The notes beneath the pieces are model-generated. The model did no database searches. It was given only the letters and a program-made list of their open reading frames with translations, and was not told the origin of the DNA. A stretch of 10,460 bases of DNA from Phoronis ovalis (lineage: Eukaryota > Phoronida > Phoronidae). A program made the translations under genes and the position numbers. The DNA lies in assembly GCA_028565635.1 (NCBI GenBank), contig JAOXYB010063423.1, positions 1-10,460 of the forward strand, read 5' to 3'. Below, in pieces: positions 1-7,854 of this stretch; within the stretch, counting starts at the first letter, position 1; the number at the start of each line of letters is the position of its first letter.

Positions 1-146
1 AGGAATTTTGGTGCGAAACCCGGAAAATGGGTTCGAATGGTAGGAAACAGGTCCGCGAATGCGGATTGACAGTTCGAATCTACGCTGGTTAGGTAGGCCT
101 GAGACTGGAGCGTCAAAATGTTTTTGATAAAATTAATGCAACTTAC
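1..146 (-). other. Start of the intron after the last visible exon, with repeat-like 5' part
   Basis: The region after the donor at 141-146 holds no exon I can support. Positions 1-120 are noticeably richer in G and C than the rest of the window. They contain GGTTCGAAT at 30-38 and AGTTCGAATC at 71-80, both close to the tRNA B-box core GGTTCGANTCC. This is what the 5' part of a tRNA-derived SINE or a tRNA relic can look like, but no A box or cloverleaf was recognised and the element is cut by the window edge. Confidence 0.35.
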
Positions 147-290
147 AGTTTCTTCAAGGTACAATCTGCTGATTTGAATAAATCCTTTGGAATAACTTCA
201 AGCTCATTCGCATACATATACAGTAGTGTTGGTACACGCCCGTGAATAAAATTGGCAGGTATTCGCTTTAGACGATTTCCAGATATATCC
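147..290 (-). CDS. LRR gene, exon I (last visible), two LRRs
   Basis: The exon is 144 bases, exactly twice 72. It encodes two repeats: the first starts DISGNRLKRIPANFIHG and the second reads LYMYANELEVIPKDLFKS, followed by ADCTLKK. Both have the N-x-L-xx-IP core. The acceptor is TTTCTTTATTCAG and the donor is GTAAGT (complement at 141-146). It ends in CT, so the reading frame continues in phase 2 into an exon beyond the left edge of the window. The neighbouring one-repeat exons make intron loss, or fusion of two LRR exons, the simplest explanation for its double size. Confidence 0.88.
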
Positions 291-1087
291 CTGAATAAAG
301 AAAACACTTTTTTTCACAATCACCTTCAAATATATGTGAATCTTTATGTATACAAAAAGCAGAGTACAGCAAGTAACTAAACAAATTCGTTATAATTATC
401 ACATGTTGTGAATTGATTACATTATTAGCTATCTTTGAAATTGCACATATGATGGTGCGATTTTAGACAACATGACGGGAATCATTTTATATCAAATGTT
501 GAGTATGTGCTTAGTCTGCTGCAATTTCCATTAATTTTGTCCATCTGGTTGGTGTTAAGTCAGATGTTTAAAGAATGTAAACTGTTACTGCGGAACAATC
601 TAGATATAAGTCGGAAAGGCACGTATGATTATTTTAATCAGGGATTGCCGTGGAACCCAATCCAGAATATTAGCTTGTGGTGGCACACCCAATCGATTTG
701 TTTTGGAATATAAGGTAGCTAACAAAATGTTTAAAAAAATGAGGAGCTATTCATTTTTTTGCAAACTGATTGATACAAACCAAATTCCAAAATCTATGTA
801 GGGAAACAATCCAAAATATATTCCTAGATTTATCCGATTTACTTAAGTTTGTATTTATATTTTCTGTAAGCCAATGATAACAAATTAAATTTTAGAACGG
901 TTGTAATCCAAGACAAACAGGTTAAAGCTATAGAGGAAAATCCAAATCCAAATTGTGTAGACCTGCCTCGCAGCCATCCATTCCAGTACTCCATGGAGGT
1001 ATGATACGCGATCATTAAGATGTTGCGACTGCAAACACTATTAATCTGAATCATATAAGCTCGAATATTGTTTTACAAACAACTTAC
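291..1087 (-). other. Intron between exons H and I (797 bases)
   Basis: This is an AT-rich intron in phase 2. The only exon-like stretch is the likely decayed LRR exon at 963-1028, listed separately. A 68-codon plus-strand open frame at 507-713 has no recognisable motif and is taken as chance. Confidence 0.75.
963..1028 (-). pseudogene. Possible decayed LRR exon
   Basis: On the minus strand a strong acceptor (TGTTTGCAG) precedes a GC-richer 66-base stretch that could end at a poor donor, GTCTAC. In the phase the gene needs, it reads RNILMIAYHTSMEYWNG, which is not LRR. In another frame it reads HLNDRVSYLHGVLEW, which aligns with exon G (YLSNNKITELPGGLFK) if one residue is missing and Pro is replaced by His. 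A former LRR exon that lost its frame and donor would explain this. The similarity is short, so it may be coincidence. Confidence 0.25.
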
Positions 1088-1159
1088 AGAGTAGTCCAGA
1101 CATGTGTATTTATTAACAAATCTCGGGGAAATTCACTCAGCTGGTTTCCATGCAGATTC
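1088..1159 (-). CDS. LRR gene, exon H, one LRR
   Basis: The exon is 72 bases and encodes NLHGNQLSEFPRDLLINTHV followed by W-T-T. LxxNxLxxFPxxLL matches the repeat pattern, with Leu in place of Phe at the LF position. The acceptor is TTTGTTTGCAG and the donor is GTAAGT (complement at 1082-1087). The terminal CT joins G of the next exon to give Leu, in frame. Confidence 0.86.
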
Positions 1160-2069
1160 CTGCAAACAAATGCAAAGTATTCATATTTTCAGCTATTCCA
1201 TTTATAGATGCTGGAAAATGATGGTGGTCGCCATATTTATGTGATCCATGGATAATGATGTTTATCACAACGATGACGGTGATGACGTTGATGACGATGA
1301 TGATGATGTCGACGATTACACCGATGATGGCAATGATGACGATGATGATATTGATAACAACGATGACGATGATGACGATTTTTATTATAGTTATATAACG
1401 ATAATCATGTTGAATGACAGCAGTACGACATAACGAAGATAATAATGACTGCTATCTAAACATAGGAACAAGAATTAATATGACGCATACTTGGCCCCAT
1501 ATTCAGATTACTATACCCTATACAACGTTTGTTTAAGTGCACGGTCCTGGGGAAATATTTGGATCGGCAATTTTGTGGCATATCTCTATAGCATCTATGC
1601 TTACAAATGTTGTATTTTCCGTACGCCTTGAAATGTCAACGGATATAGTATCTTTATGTTATTCATGTTGAATTCCCTTAAAAAAAACAGTATTAAATAT
1701 CACTTTTTTATAAAAGGAAAGTTTCATTGACAGGGCGGGTCAACTTGCTCCTACAAAGAAAATCACAGTCCAGTGTGATCTGATTTGTTTTAGTCTAGTG
1801 CATTAGTCGATAAAGATGTCTAGGATAGCAATTTCTCAAAATAAGGTTTTGGTTTCGTCAGCATAAACATGGCCTTTTAAAGAAAGCACAGTTGTAATGT
1901 CAATATAATTTAGAACGTTCGTAACTTAAAACAATCTAGACATTCATTTACTTCTTTATTGATGTTTTTACCTCAAAAAATATATAAAAGAAAAATAGTA
2001 TATTAGACATATTATGTTTTACTGTAATTACTTTTACTATAACAATAAGTTTATAGTTTATGTACTTAC
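1160..2069 (-). other. Intron between exons G and H (910 bases)
   Basis: This is an AT-rich phase-2 intron holding the GAY simple repeat at 1270-1380. I see no exon, RNA gene or transposon in the rest. Confidence 0.75.
1270..1380. repeat. Imperfect (GAT/GAC)n trinucleotide repeat
   Basis: A run of mostly GAT and GAC triplets with occasional variants covers about 110 bases. It generates a plus-strand open frame (1248-1433) that is almost entirely Asp with a few Asn and Gly. It has no splice sites matching a gene, lies antisense within an intron of the LRR gene, and is best read as a decaying simple repeat rather than a poly-Asp protein. Confidence 0.85.
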
Positions 2070-2144
2070 ATGGTGTTAAATTCCTTGTTGCAATTTTTAA
2101 ATAGTCCTCCCGGTAACTCTGTGATTTTGTTGTTGCTAAGATAA
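2070..2144 (-). CDS. LRR gene, exon G, one LRR
   Basis: The exon is 75 bases and encodes YLSNNKITELPGGLFKNCNK followed by E-F-N-T. This is the most canonical repeat in the window, with LxLxxNxIxxLPxGLF. The acceptor is TTTGTTATGTAG and the donor is GTAAGT (complement at 2064-2069). An uninterrupted minus-strand frame runs through this exon into flanking intron up to 2257, but the upstream part does not look like LRR, so the acceptor at 2145-2146 is preferred. It ends AT, which joins G of the next exon to give Met. Confidence 0.88.
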
Positions 2145-2606
2145 CTACATAACAAACGAAAGTTAGGCATTGCTATGATTATTGTATACATGTGCCCTTG
2201 CATTGTTAGAAATTTAACATGTGTATCATAATAAGACATAGGAACTGCTTTGCGCATTGGACTAACAGAACACCATTAAGCATTGTCAATTCTGTGTAAA
2301 TGGATATTTAGTCTCTTGTCTTTCAATGAATGATATATTTTTGCAAGTTAAAGATCGCCCAGACGCTATAATGTATGATACCGGTACACTTATGAAACAT
2401 CTTAATTCAAATATATTGGTTTTATTATTTATAAATGATAAACTGGATTTTATATCATAATTAATATATTTTTTCAAGGTGGCTGCTATGCATAAATCAG
2501 GAAAAATAGGGAGTATGCACGTGGTCTTAGCTTAAAAGCACTACAAAATTTATCGTTATTTGTTGTTGTTTGCACTTGCTTTATTATCTGGATGTATTAT
2601 ACTCAC
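2145..2606 (-). other. Intron between exons F and G (462 bases)
   Basis: This is an AT-rich phase-2 intron. The two minus-strand open frames overlapping it are short, and beyond exon G itself show no recognisable domain. I see nothing else in it. Confidence 0.75.
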
Positions 2607-2678
2607 AGATCTTGAAGTCCCGTGTTGTTCAAAAATAATTTCTTTGGTACTTCGGTTAGGTTGCAAGAAGACACATCA
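2607..2678 (-). CDS. LRR gene, exon F, one LRR
   Basis: The exon is 72 bases and encodes DVSSCNLTEVPKKLFLNNTG followed by L-Q-D. The repeat follows LDxSxCxLxxVPxxLFxNxxxLxxL closely, with Cys just before the consensus Asn. NLT and NNT form potential N-glycosylation sequons, which would fit an extracellular protein (inference). The acceptor is GCATTTTCAG and the donor is GTGAGT (complement at 2601-2606). It ends CT, which joins T to give Leu. Confidence 0.87.
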
Positions 2679-3081
2679 CTGAAAATGCGGGGATAAGGAG
2701 TATTAGTAGCGAAATATTAACTGACAAATTTACATTTGTGGAATCACAAGACGCACAAAGAACAAAGTATAGTGTGTGTTGCCATATTATGAACAAACAC
2801 TTCTTGCAAGAGTTTGTACTTTCCAAGCCAAATGAGATTATTGCTGACGAAAGATACACGTACATGTATATTTCATATTACTCAGGCTTTATATTTATTT
2901 GGACACCAGAAAACTAATTATCCTCACTAATTAATGCTCAGTTACTCGAAATAATAATAGTTGAAATCAAAGATGTATGACTTTGGAGCTTACACACATA
3001 TTAATTAATACTTATGTGGAATTAAAAGGTAGCAATTTGCAATCTAGCTTTGCCGATTATTTTAAACAAGTTGATATTTAC
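2679..3081 (-). other. Intron between exons E and F (403 bases)
   Basis: This is an AT-rich phase-2 intron with donor GTAAAT and acceptor CATTTTCAG. I see no further feature. Confidence 0.72.
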
Positions 3082-3159
3082 AACTTGAAGAGTTTGGGTC
3101 CAATGTCAGTTAACGCATCTTCTTCTATGTAGCTCAGACTAGGCATTTCTGCCAAGAAT
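3082..3159 (-). CDS. LRR gene, exon E, one irregular LRR
   Basis: The exon is 78 bases and encodes FLAEMPSLSYIEEDAL followed by TDIGPKLFK. The acceptor is TTATTTTCTAG and the donor is GTAAAT (complement at 3076-3081), a weaker donor than the others. The repeat lacks the LxxN signature but keeps the PSLxxIxxDAL form, which resembles the irregular repeats of LRR hormone receptors (LGR family); that similarity is from memory and is only suggestive. An alternative acceptor inside (after GGCAG) hits a stop in phase 2, supporting the chosen start. The end TT plus T of the next exon gives Phe. Confidence 0.75.
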
Positions 3160-3589
3160 CTAGAAAATAACATCAGTTATACTAGACACTCTCAAAAGTG
3201 GCGTAGAACGTTTTAATTATTTGTAGGATGCAAGCCTGGAATTTACAAATTTAACTTTTTCACAATCTGATGAGAAATTCATCAAACAGAACCTTTGCTT
3301 CGTTGACATATTTTCAAAGAATTTGAAGATGGCGTGTGATAATCAATGAACGTTAGGAAACCCTTTTAGCGGAAAATGATACTACTAGTTTTCTTTTTTG
3401 ACATATTACAAACTATATAATTAATTCTTTGGCACGCTTAATTTCTCAAGCTTGGAGTTCGTGGAATATAACCAAGATATGCGAGAGTTAGTAACAGTAC
3501 ATGACCAGACTATTAGTAAACCAAGATTTAAAAATGAAACCTAATTATTAACTAAAAAAACTTTAAACTGAAGGAAACGTTATACATAC
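3160..3589 (-). other. Intron between exons D and E (430 bases)
   Basis: This is an AT-rich phase-2 intron with donor GTATGT and acceptor TTTTCTAG. I see no further feature. Confidence 0.7.
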
Positions 3590-3670
3590 ATTACCAATGA
3601 TGGTGATAAGCTAGCCATTCCATAAAACATGTCCCTTCTTATTCCTTTAAGTTTGTTCCCGCTCGCATCC
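3590..3670 (-). CDS. LRR gene, exon D, one long LRR
   Basis: The exon is 81 bases and encodes a 27-residue repeat beginning DASGNKLKGIRRDMFYGM and ending SLSPSLVM after the join. The acceptor is CTGTTTTCAG. The donor is taken as GTATGT (complement at 3584-3589), because it keeps the phase-2 rule. A GTAATG six bases upstream is a possible alternative but would give phase 0 and break the frame with the next exon. Arg stands where most repeats have Pro, and the repeat is stretched by three residues compared with the 24-residue standard. Confidence 0.8.
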
Positions 3671-4920
3671 CTGAAAACAGAAAACGCACTACAAGTACGC
3701 GTGATCAGATTTGAACTACATACGATAAAAATCGATACGAATTAAGGTAGCAGATATTGTTCAAGCACCATTTATTCATACTATCTACTTTAAGTTAAAT
3801 TTTAGCTAGTTAAATGAAATAACAAACAAACATAAGTTTAAATATTCTGATTATGTCATTTGACCTGTACTGTTTCAAAAAGTCCCTCATCCATCATATA
3901 GTTCAAATAGTTCATACACATATAGCTACAACAGATGTCTTAGATTTTCAAAATGTTTACTTGAAAAAAAATATGAATTTTCAAATTTTTTTCACCTCAA
4001 TTTTGTTGATTTGTTTCTAATGCATAAACCTTGAAAATTCATATATTTGATTATATTTGATCAAATACGTGAAGTTTCAAAGTTTATGAACAAAGTGAAG
4101 TTCGAAATATCTAAGAAACCGTGTGTTAGCTCCAGTTGTAAAAAGATACGGATCTTTAGTGGTTTGTTAGTTCTGTTCTTTAAAAACTTTACCCAAACAT
4201 GCAACTGTATGGATAACTTGATCTACATGTACTTATAGAAAAACAAATTACATATTTTAAAAAAATGAAGCTGTATACTTTCAAAATTAATGTTATTAAT
4301 TCATTTTTTGTTTGTCTATCTATTTATTTAGTTAATATGTAACCTTAAATATAAAGTGTTAATAAATCGTGTCGTACAATATTAATTATCTTAAAGCTTC
4401 AGAAAACATGTGTTTGTGTGAAATGTTTAATTAAACTGTGACGAGGGTCTTAATCTTAAACACTTTACGTCAAATGAGGGAGTTTATATGGTCAAGGTAT
4501 GTTTAGATAATTCAAATTTAATTAAAATAAAGTATGAACAGTATGAAATATAGCTCTATTATAATATTCTTTGCGTGGCAGAATTAGACCAATATATGAG
4601 ACACATATTTACAAAATGTTGATCACCTGACAACTTCCACGGTTTTCCAATGTTCATTTACGTCTTGAGAAGCATAATTAAAAATTAAAATCTCACTCCC
4701 GTTTCCCAATTTTTAAATTTCTTTTAAAAATCAATAAATAATAACTGATATTTTTATATTTTGCTTTATTCGGTTGCAAATAGGAAATTGGGTTAATGAA
4801 AAAAATAGAAATGTTTGATTTTATGTATCATAAAACTATGAACATTTAAATAGGTTCGTATTTTATATTTTTGAACGAAAAGTTTGGATTTCAAAATCGA
4901 ATTGTCTAACCATAAACGGA

Positions 4921-4948
4921 TATTATAGTAGGTTTCGGAGTTATGCTC
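4921..4948 (+). repeat. Left terminal inverted repeat
   Basis: The repeat has the core GTAGGTTTCGGAGTTATGCT. It differs from the complement of the right copy at only three positions (6, 7 and 17 counted from the outer end). Confidence 0.65.
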
Positions 4949-5671
4949 CCACCGGATAAGGTACTAAGTAGGCCTACTGGTTTGTGACAGCTACTCAGGT
5001 TTTTCTAACGTCATCAGCTTAGTCTGTCAGGGAATTGCTGGGGAAACACAGAATCCTGAATTCCGTATACATAAATATTTACACACAAGCACTAGTTTAT
5101 GTATTTAGAGGGATAGGGGTCATCAGACTATTCAGGTAGATAGAGCGGGGAAAACTTATTTTCTTTATATTTTATTTTCGTGCAGTGGGAATCATTGCAT
5201 TTTAGTTTGGTCCGTGTAATGTGAGCAACGTTATGCTTTATTTTCGTGTTATAGCGTTACATAAATTGTTGTTTATGCAATAAGATTATAATTTTTTATG
5301 TCTGCACTGAAATTGAACACTCTTGGTTACCCCCTTTGTAGCTCCTCTAACGGAAATGCTTGGGTATGAATAGTCAAGGAACATAATCCGAACAATAATC
5401 TTCGGTATAATTATCTTCTTAGGAGCGTCCAATAGACTATTAGTACTGCGTATAACCTGTTTATATACAGTAATTATTGTTGAGGTGGGAAAGGGTTATA
5501 TTATTTTCGTGACCCACGATTGCAGGAATTTATCATTTGTGATTCGTGAAAAGGCAATATTATTACTTTTAAGCTATGGTCCTCCCCATTTCCCAACTCA
5601 ATGACTCGTAATAACATATATTTCTAACCATATTTTACCGCATCACAAACCTGTATGTTGTATATACAAAA

Positions 5672-5699
5672 GAGCATAACTCGGAAACCTACAGTAATA
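5672..5699 (-). repeat. Right terminal inverted repeat
   Basis: Read on the minus strand, it has the core GTAGGTTTCCGAGTTATGCT, pairing with the left copy at 4921-4948 about 720 bases away. Similarity stops abruptly inside the GAGTTATGCTC end. Confidence 0.65.
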
Positions 5700-5990
5700 C
5701 AGTGCACATATGTTTAAGCGGAATGACTGATATTTCTCAAATATTTACTTGAAATAAATGATTCAATGTTTTACAAATTTGACACAAAATAAACAAAAAG
5801 TTAATGCAGATAAAAACCTTTTCAAAATATATTTGGCATACATATGTATGTAATCGAAACTGTTTGTGGTGCATAGGAACATATTGGTTTTTGACTTTTG
5901 TAGTTAGTATCGAGGCGTACCATCTGTTTTCCTATAACTATCGACTGTAAAGTAGGAAAAAGTATTGCTTACAAAAAACTGAATACTCAC

Positions 5991-6062
5991 AAACACTGTA
6001 GTCTTTTGCAATCTTTTAAACTTCCAGGAGGAATATCGGTTATTTCGTTTTCATCAATGAGT
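5991..6062 (-). CDS. LRR gene, exon C, one LRR
   Basis: The exon is exactly 72 bases, the classic one-LRR exon length. It encodes LIDENEITDIPPGSLKDCKR followed by L-Q-C. The Asn of LIDEN and the IP motif are in canonical places. Cysteines occur at the DC and QC positions; a Cys at the DC position recurs in exon 2070-2144. The acceptor is TGTATTTAG and the donor is GTGAGT (complement at 5985-5990). The last TT joins G of the next exon to give Leu, across the largest intron seen (2320 bases). Confidence 0.85.
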
Positions 6063-6471
6063 CTAAATACAGAAAATATGTATATATTTAACTAAAGATA
6101 ACGATTCGGTTGCTTAATTAAAACATCTATATGATAGCTTTGCAAATATTAAATTTTCTGTAAGGTTTGCCAAATAATAGAGGATGCTGGAGAAAAAATG
6201 TCACCAAGTACAGTTTTATTAATACAGTTATTAGTAAATCCGATTATGCAGTTCCTGTATTAGAATGAGCCGTTTGTACAATGTTTACACCGTGTTACTA
6301 GTATGCGCAAAATAGATTGCCGTGCTGTACTACTGATTACTGACTAACAGTATACATGTTATTGTTCCAGACATTACTATTATTACTTTTATAAGCATGA
6401 TTTGCACTGCTATTATCTAAACTGGGCAATAATTTGAAAACCATTACAGGAAATGTTAGCTTTGTACTTAC
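6063..6471 (-). other. Intron between exons B and C (409 bases)
   Basis: This is an AT-rich phase-2 intron with donor GTAAGT and acceptor CTGTATTTAG. I see no further feature. Confidence 0.75.
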
Positions 6472-6540
6472 ATTGTAACCAAATTCTCCATACCAGTGAA
6501 CATGGCACCTAACTCTGTAAGGCGATTTTGATACAACTTT
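6472..6540 (-). CDS. LRR gene, exon B, one LRR
   Basis: The exon is 69 bases long and encodes a 23-residue repeat with KLYQNRLTELGAMFTGMENL followed by V-T-M. The LxxNxL core and the hydrophobic MF and L positions match the LRR pattern, with Gly replacing the usual Pro after TEL. The acceptor is TTCTTACAG and the donor is GTAAGT (complement at 6466-6471). The final AT plus A of the next exon gives Ile. The longer open frame overlapping here on the same strand reads a different frame and is a shadow. Confidence 0.83.
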
Positions 6541-6687
6541 CTGTAAGAACGACAACATTATTAATATTCTCATGTTGAATTTACTTTACGGGAATACAGT
6601 ATATAATAACGAACATTTCGAAGGTTTTTAAATGAAGGATGTCTAATAATACAAATGCTTCGCTTGCTCCTGACGACAGAAGCAAAA

Positions 6688-6705
6688 TAATGCATTCTGG
6701 TACAA
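6688..6705 (+). repeat. Direct repeat, copy 1 (18 bases)
   Basis: TAATGCATTCTGGTACAA occurs here and again, identically, at 7837-7854, about 1.15 kb away. It may be the surviving core of a dispersed repeat. Confidence 0.5.
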
Positions 6706-7145
6706 GTTTTATGCAAAAAAAACGTCCCATGCAGAAAACCTTTTTTTTGAAACATTTAGTTTACCTGTCCCACTGGTACCAAAATGTTGAGACATGTACG
6801 CTACAGATTTGCTGTCTGCAAATGTTTTCTTTGTATATATTTTGCCATAAATGCAACAAAAATAATGACGTTACTAGATTCACACACTAATTACTACAAC
6901 AATTTGTATAAGGATACAGTTGATTTGTCAATAGTAAAACATTATCTTCTACTAAATAGCCTGACTTCCAATAAAATTCGACTCGGTTACAAATATACTG
7001 ATCACGATTTTCGTGCACTCTTATCCGATATTAACTTTGGGTTGTTTGGATTGGAGGGAAGTGCTGCACTGAGTCATGAACAAGGAGAGCAAGTAAAGAA
7101 GAGTACAATGTTCCATTAAACATTATATTCATCATATGCAGTAGA

Positions 7146-7225
7146 CGATGGCTGCTTTTGGTTACCTAAAGCCATATGATGGAAGCCAGGATCAGCTTCA
7201 GGCTCTCCTAAATCCTCCACTGAAT
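7146..7225. repeat. GC-richer patch, possible degraded interspersed repeat
   Basis: On the minus strand the stretch includes AGTGGAGGATTTAGGAGAGC. This resembles, from memory, the conserved AGTGGCGGATTTAGGGG-type ends of interspersed repeats in marine invertebrate genomes. One minus-strand frame is open between AG and GT here, but it would be phase 1 with a poor donor (GTAACC) and is not LRR, so an exon of this gene is unlikely. Confidence 0.25.
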
Positions 7226-7359
7226 TAAAGCAAACTTCAACATCTAATTAATGACGCGCCCGTCACTGGACTTAGCGTACATTGTAGATTTAAAAAGGAT
7301 TTACCTAGAATATTTGAAATATCAATACTGTTACAAAATCCGCTATAATGTTAACTTAC

Positions 7360-7419
7360 AGCTCTGTGAGGCTTTTTGGCAATTTTAACGGTTTGCTAAT
7401 TTGGTTGTTGCCCAGATGT
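7360..7419 (-). CDS. LRR gene, exon A (first visible), one short LRR
   Basis: The exon is 60 bases long and encodes one 20-residue repeat containing HLGNNQISKPLKLPKSLTE. It is preceded by a pyrimidine-rich tract ending TTTTGCAG and followed by the consensus donor GTAAGT (complement at 7354-7359). It opens with one base completing the previous codon and ends with CT, which joins A of the next exon to make Leu. The LPxSLTEL ending is the compact 20-residue LRR form, shorter than the other repeats here, which suggests a position near an edge of the array or a small deletion in the repeat. The upstream exon is not in the window. Confidence 0.82.
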
Positions 7420-7836
7420 CTGCAAAAGAAAATGTGTTTTATTTTTACTGGATAACAAGTTAGATGTAAAATAAACAATAAACAACAAACAATAAGACAC
7501 TAGAAACAGATATTTGGAGTAACAATAGACATGTTACTGAAAGGGAATCACAGGGAGCTATGTACATTAGAAATATCATGATAACATTTAGTTACACTGC
7601 AATTAAGTACTATGCCTTTGCGAATTTGGCCATAAACGCATAATCAATCGTGGTTATAAATTAACTAAAACATGTTGAAGCTATATAAAACTGTAACTAT
7701 ATTTTATGTTTAACTATATAGTATGTTATTCATAGTTCACAAACTTGCTCTTTGTTCTAAATAGTATAACAGCCTGACTTTTATAGAAGCACTTGAACGC
7801 AGCTTTCATTATAAGTTAATTGACATGTCAGCATGT

Positions 7837-7854
7837 TAATGCATTCTGGTACAA
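7837..7854 (+). repeat. Direct repeat, copy 2 (18 bases)
   Basis: This is identical to 6688-6705 over 18 bases. The sequences diverge at once on both sides. Confidence 0.5.

Larger units (their letters stand above)
4921..5699. mobile_element. Putative non-autonomous DNA transposon with terminal inverted repeats
   Basis: Two 28-base sequences, at 4921-4948 and 5672-5699, are inverted copies of each other with 25 of 28 bases matching. They enclose about 780 bases that differ in texture from the flanks, with more G and C. The outermost TA dinucleotides could be a TA target duplication, as in Tc1/mariner-type elements, or part of the repeats; no longer duplication is visible. No transposase-sized open frame lies inside, so the element would be non-autonomous (MITE-like). 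Inside are three copies of TTATTTTCGTG (5172-5182, 5238-5248, 5501-5511) and the 12-base palindrome AGTAGGCCTACT at 4967-4978. The family is not identified. Confidence 0.6.
3671..5990 (-). other. Large intron between exons C and D (2320 bases)
   Basis: This is the longest intron in the gene model. Positions 3671-4920 are AT-rich with homopolymer A and T tracts and no supported feature. Positions 4921-5699 form a putative inverted-repeat transposon, and 5700-5990 is plain intron. No LRR-like exon was found inside, although a phase-2 exon could be added without disturbing the frame. Confidence 0.7.
6541..7359 (-). other. Intron between exons A and B (819 bases)
   Basis: This phase-2 intron contains a 111-codon plus-strand open frame (6784-7119) with no recognisable domain and a low-complexity, AT-driven composition, so I do not call it a gene. 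It also holds one copy of an 18-base direct repeat (6688-6705) and a GC-richer patch at about 7146-7225. Confidence 0.72.
147..7419 (-). other. Partial multi-exon leucine-rich repeat protein gene
   Basis: This is the overall gene model: nine exons on the minus strand joining to 723 bases (241 codons) without a stop. All eight joins fall in phase 2 and rebuild a hydrophobic residue at the same position of each repeat (in order L, I, L, I, F, L, M, L). The repeats follow (L)xLxxNx(L/I)xx(I/L)PxxLFxN...Lxx, about 20-27 residues each, which is the usual animal LRR length. One LRR per 72-base phase-2 exon is a known layout of LGR receptors, Slit, peroxidasin and LGI genes. LRR tracts normally form curved ligand-binding ectodomains or adaptor surfaces. 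No start codon, signal peptide, LRR cap, transmembrane segment or stop lies in the visible exons, so both ends are outside the window and the specific family is not assignable. The exon set is well supported; further exons in the larger introns cannot be excluded. Confidence 0.88.

Noticed and set aside
507-713. A 68-codon plus-strand frame with a hydrophobic N-terminus
   Set aside because: The hydrophobic start resembles a signal peptide only superficially. There is no promoter, domain or splice context, and it lies within an intron of the opposite-strand gene.
1248-1433. Asp-rich 61-codon plus-strand protein
   Set aside because: It is produced entirely by a simple GAY repeat, without flanking coding signals.
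3590-3595. Alternative donor GTAATG for exon D
   Set aside because: It would end the exon in phase 0 and put exon E out of frame. GTATGT six bases further keeps phase 2.
4700-4800. Short inverted match TTTCCCAAT / ATTGGG just left of the putative transposon
   Set aside because: It is too short and AT-driven to support a hairpin or a second element.
6764-6814. A phase-2, 51-base minus-strand stretch between TTTGCAG and GTAAAC
   Set aside because: Its translation (QQICSVHVSTFWYQWD) has no LRR character, and adding it would interrupt the repeat register between exons A and B.
6784-7119. A 111-codon plus-strand open frame
   Set aside because: It has no recognisable domain and AT-driven residue composition, and it lies inside an intron of the minus-strand LRR gene with no splice support.
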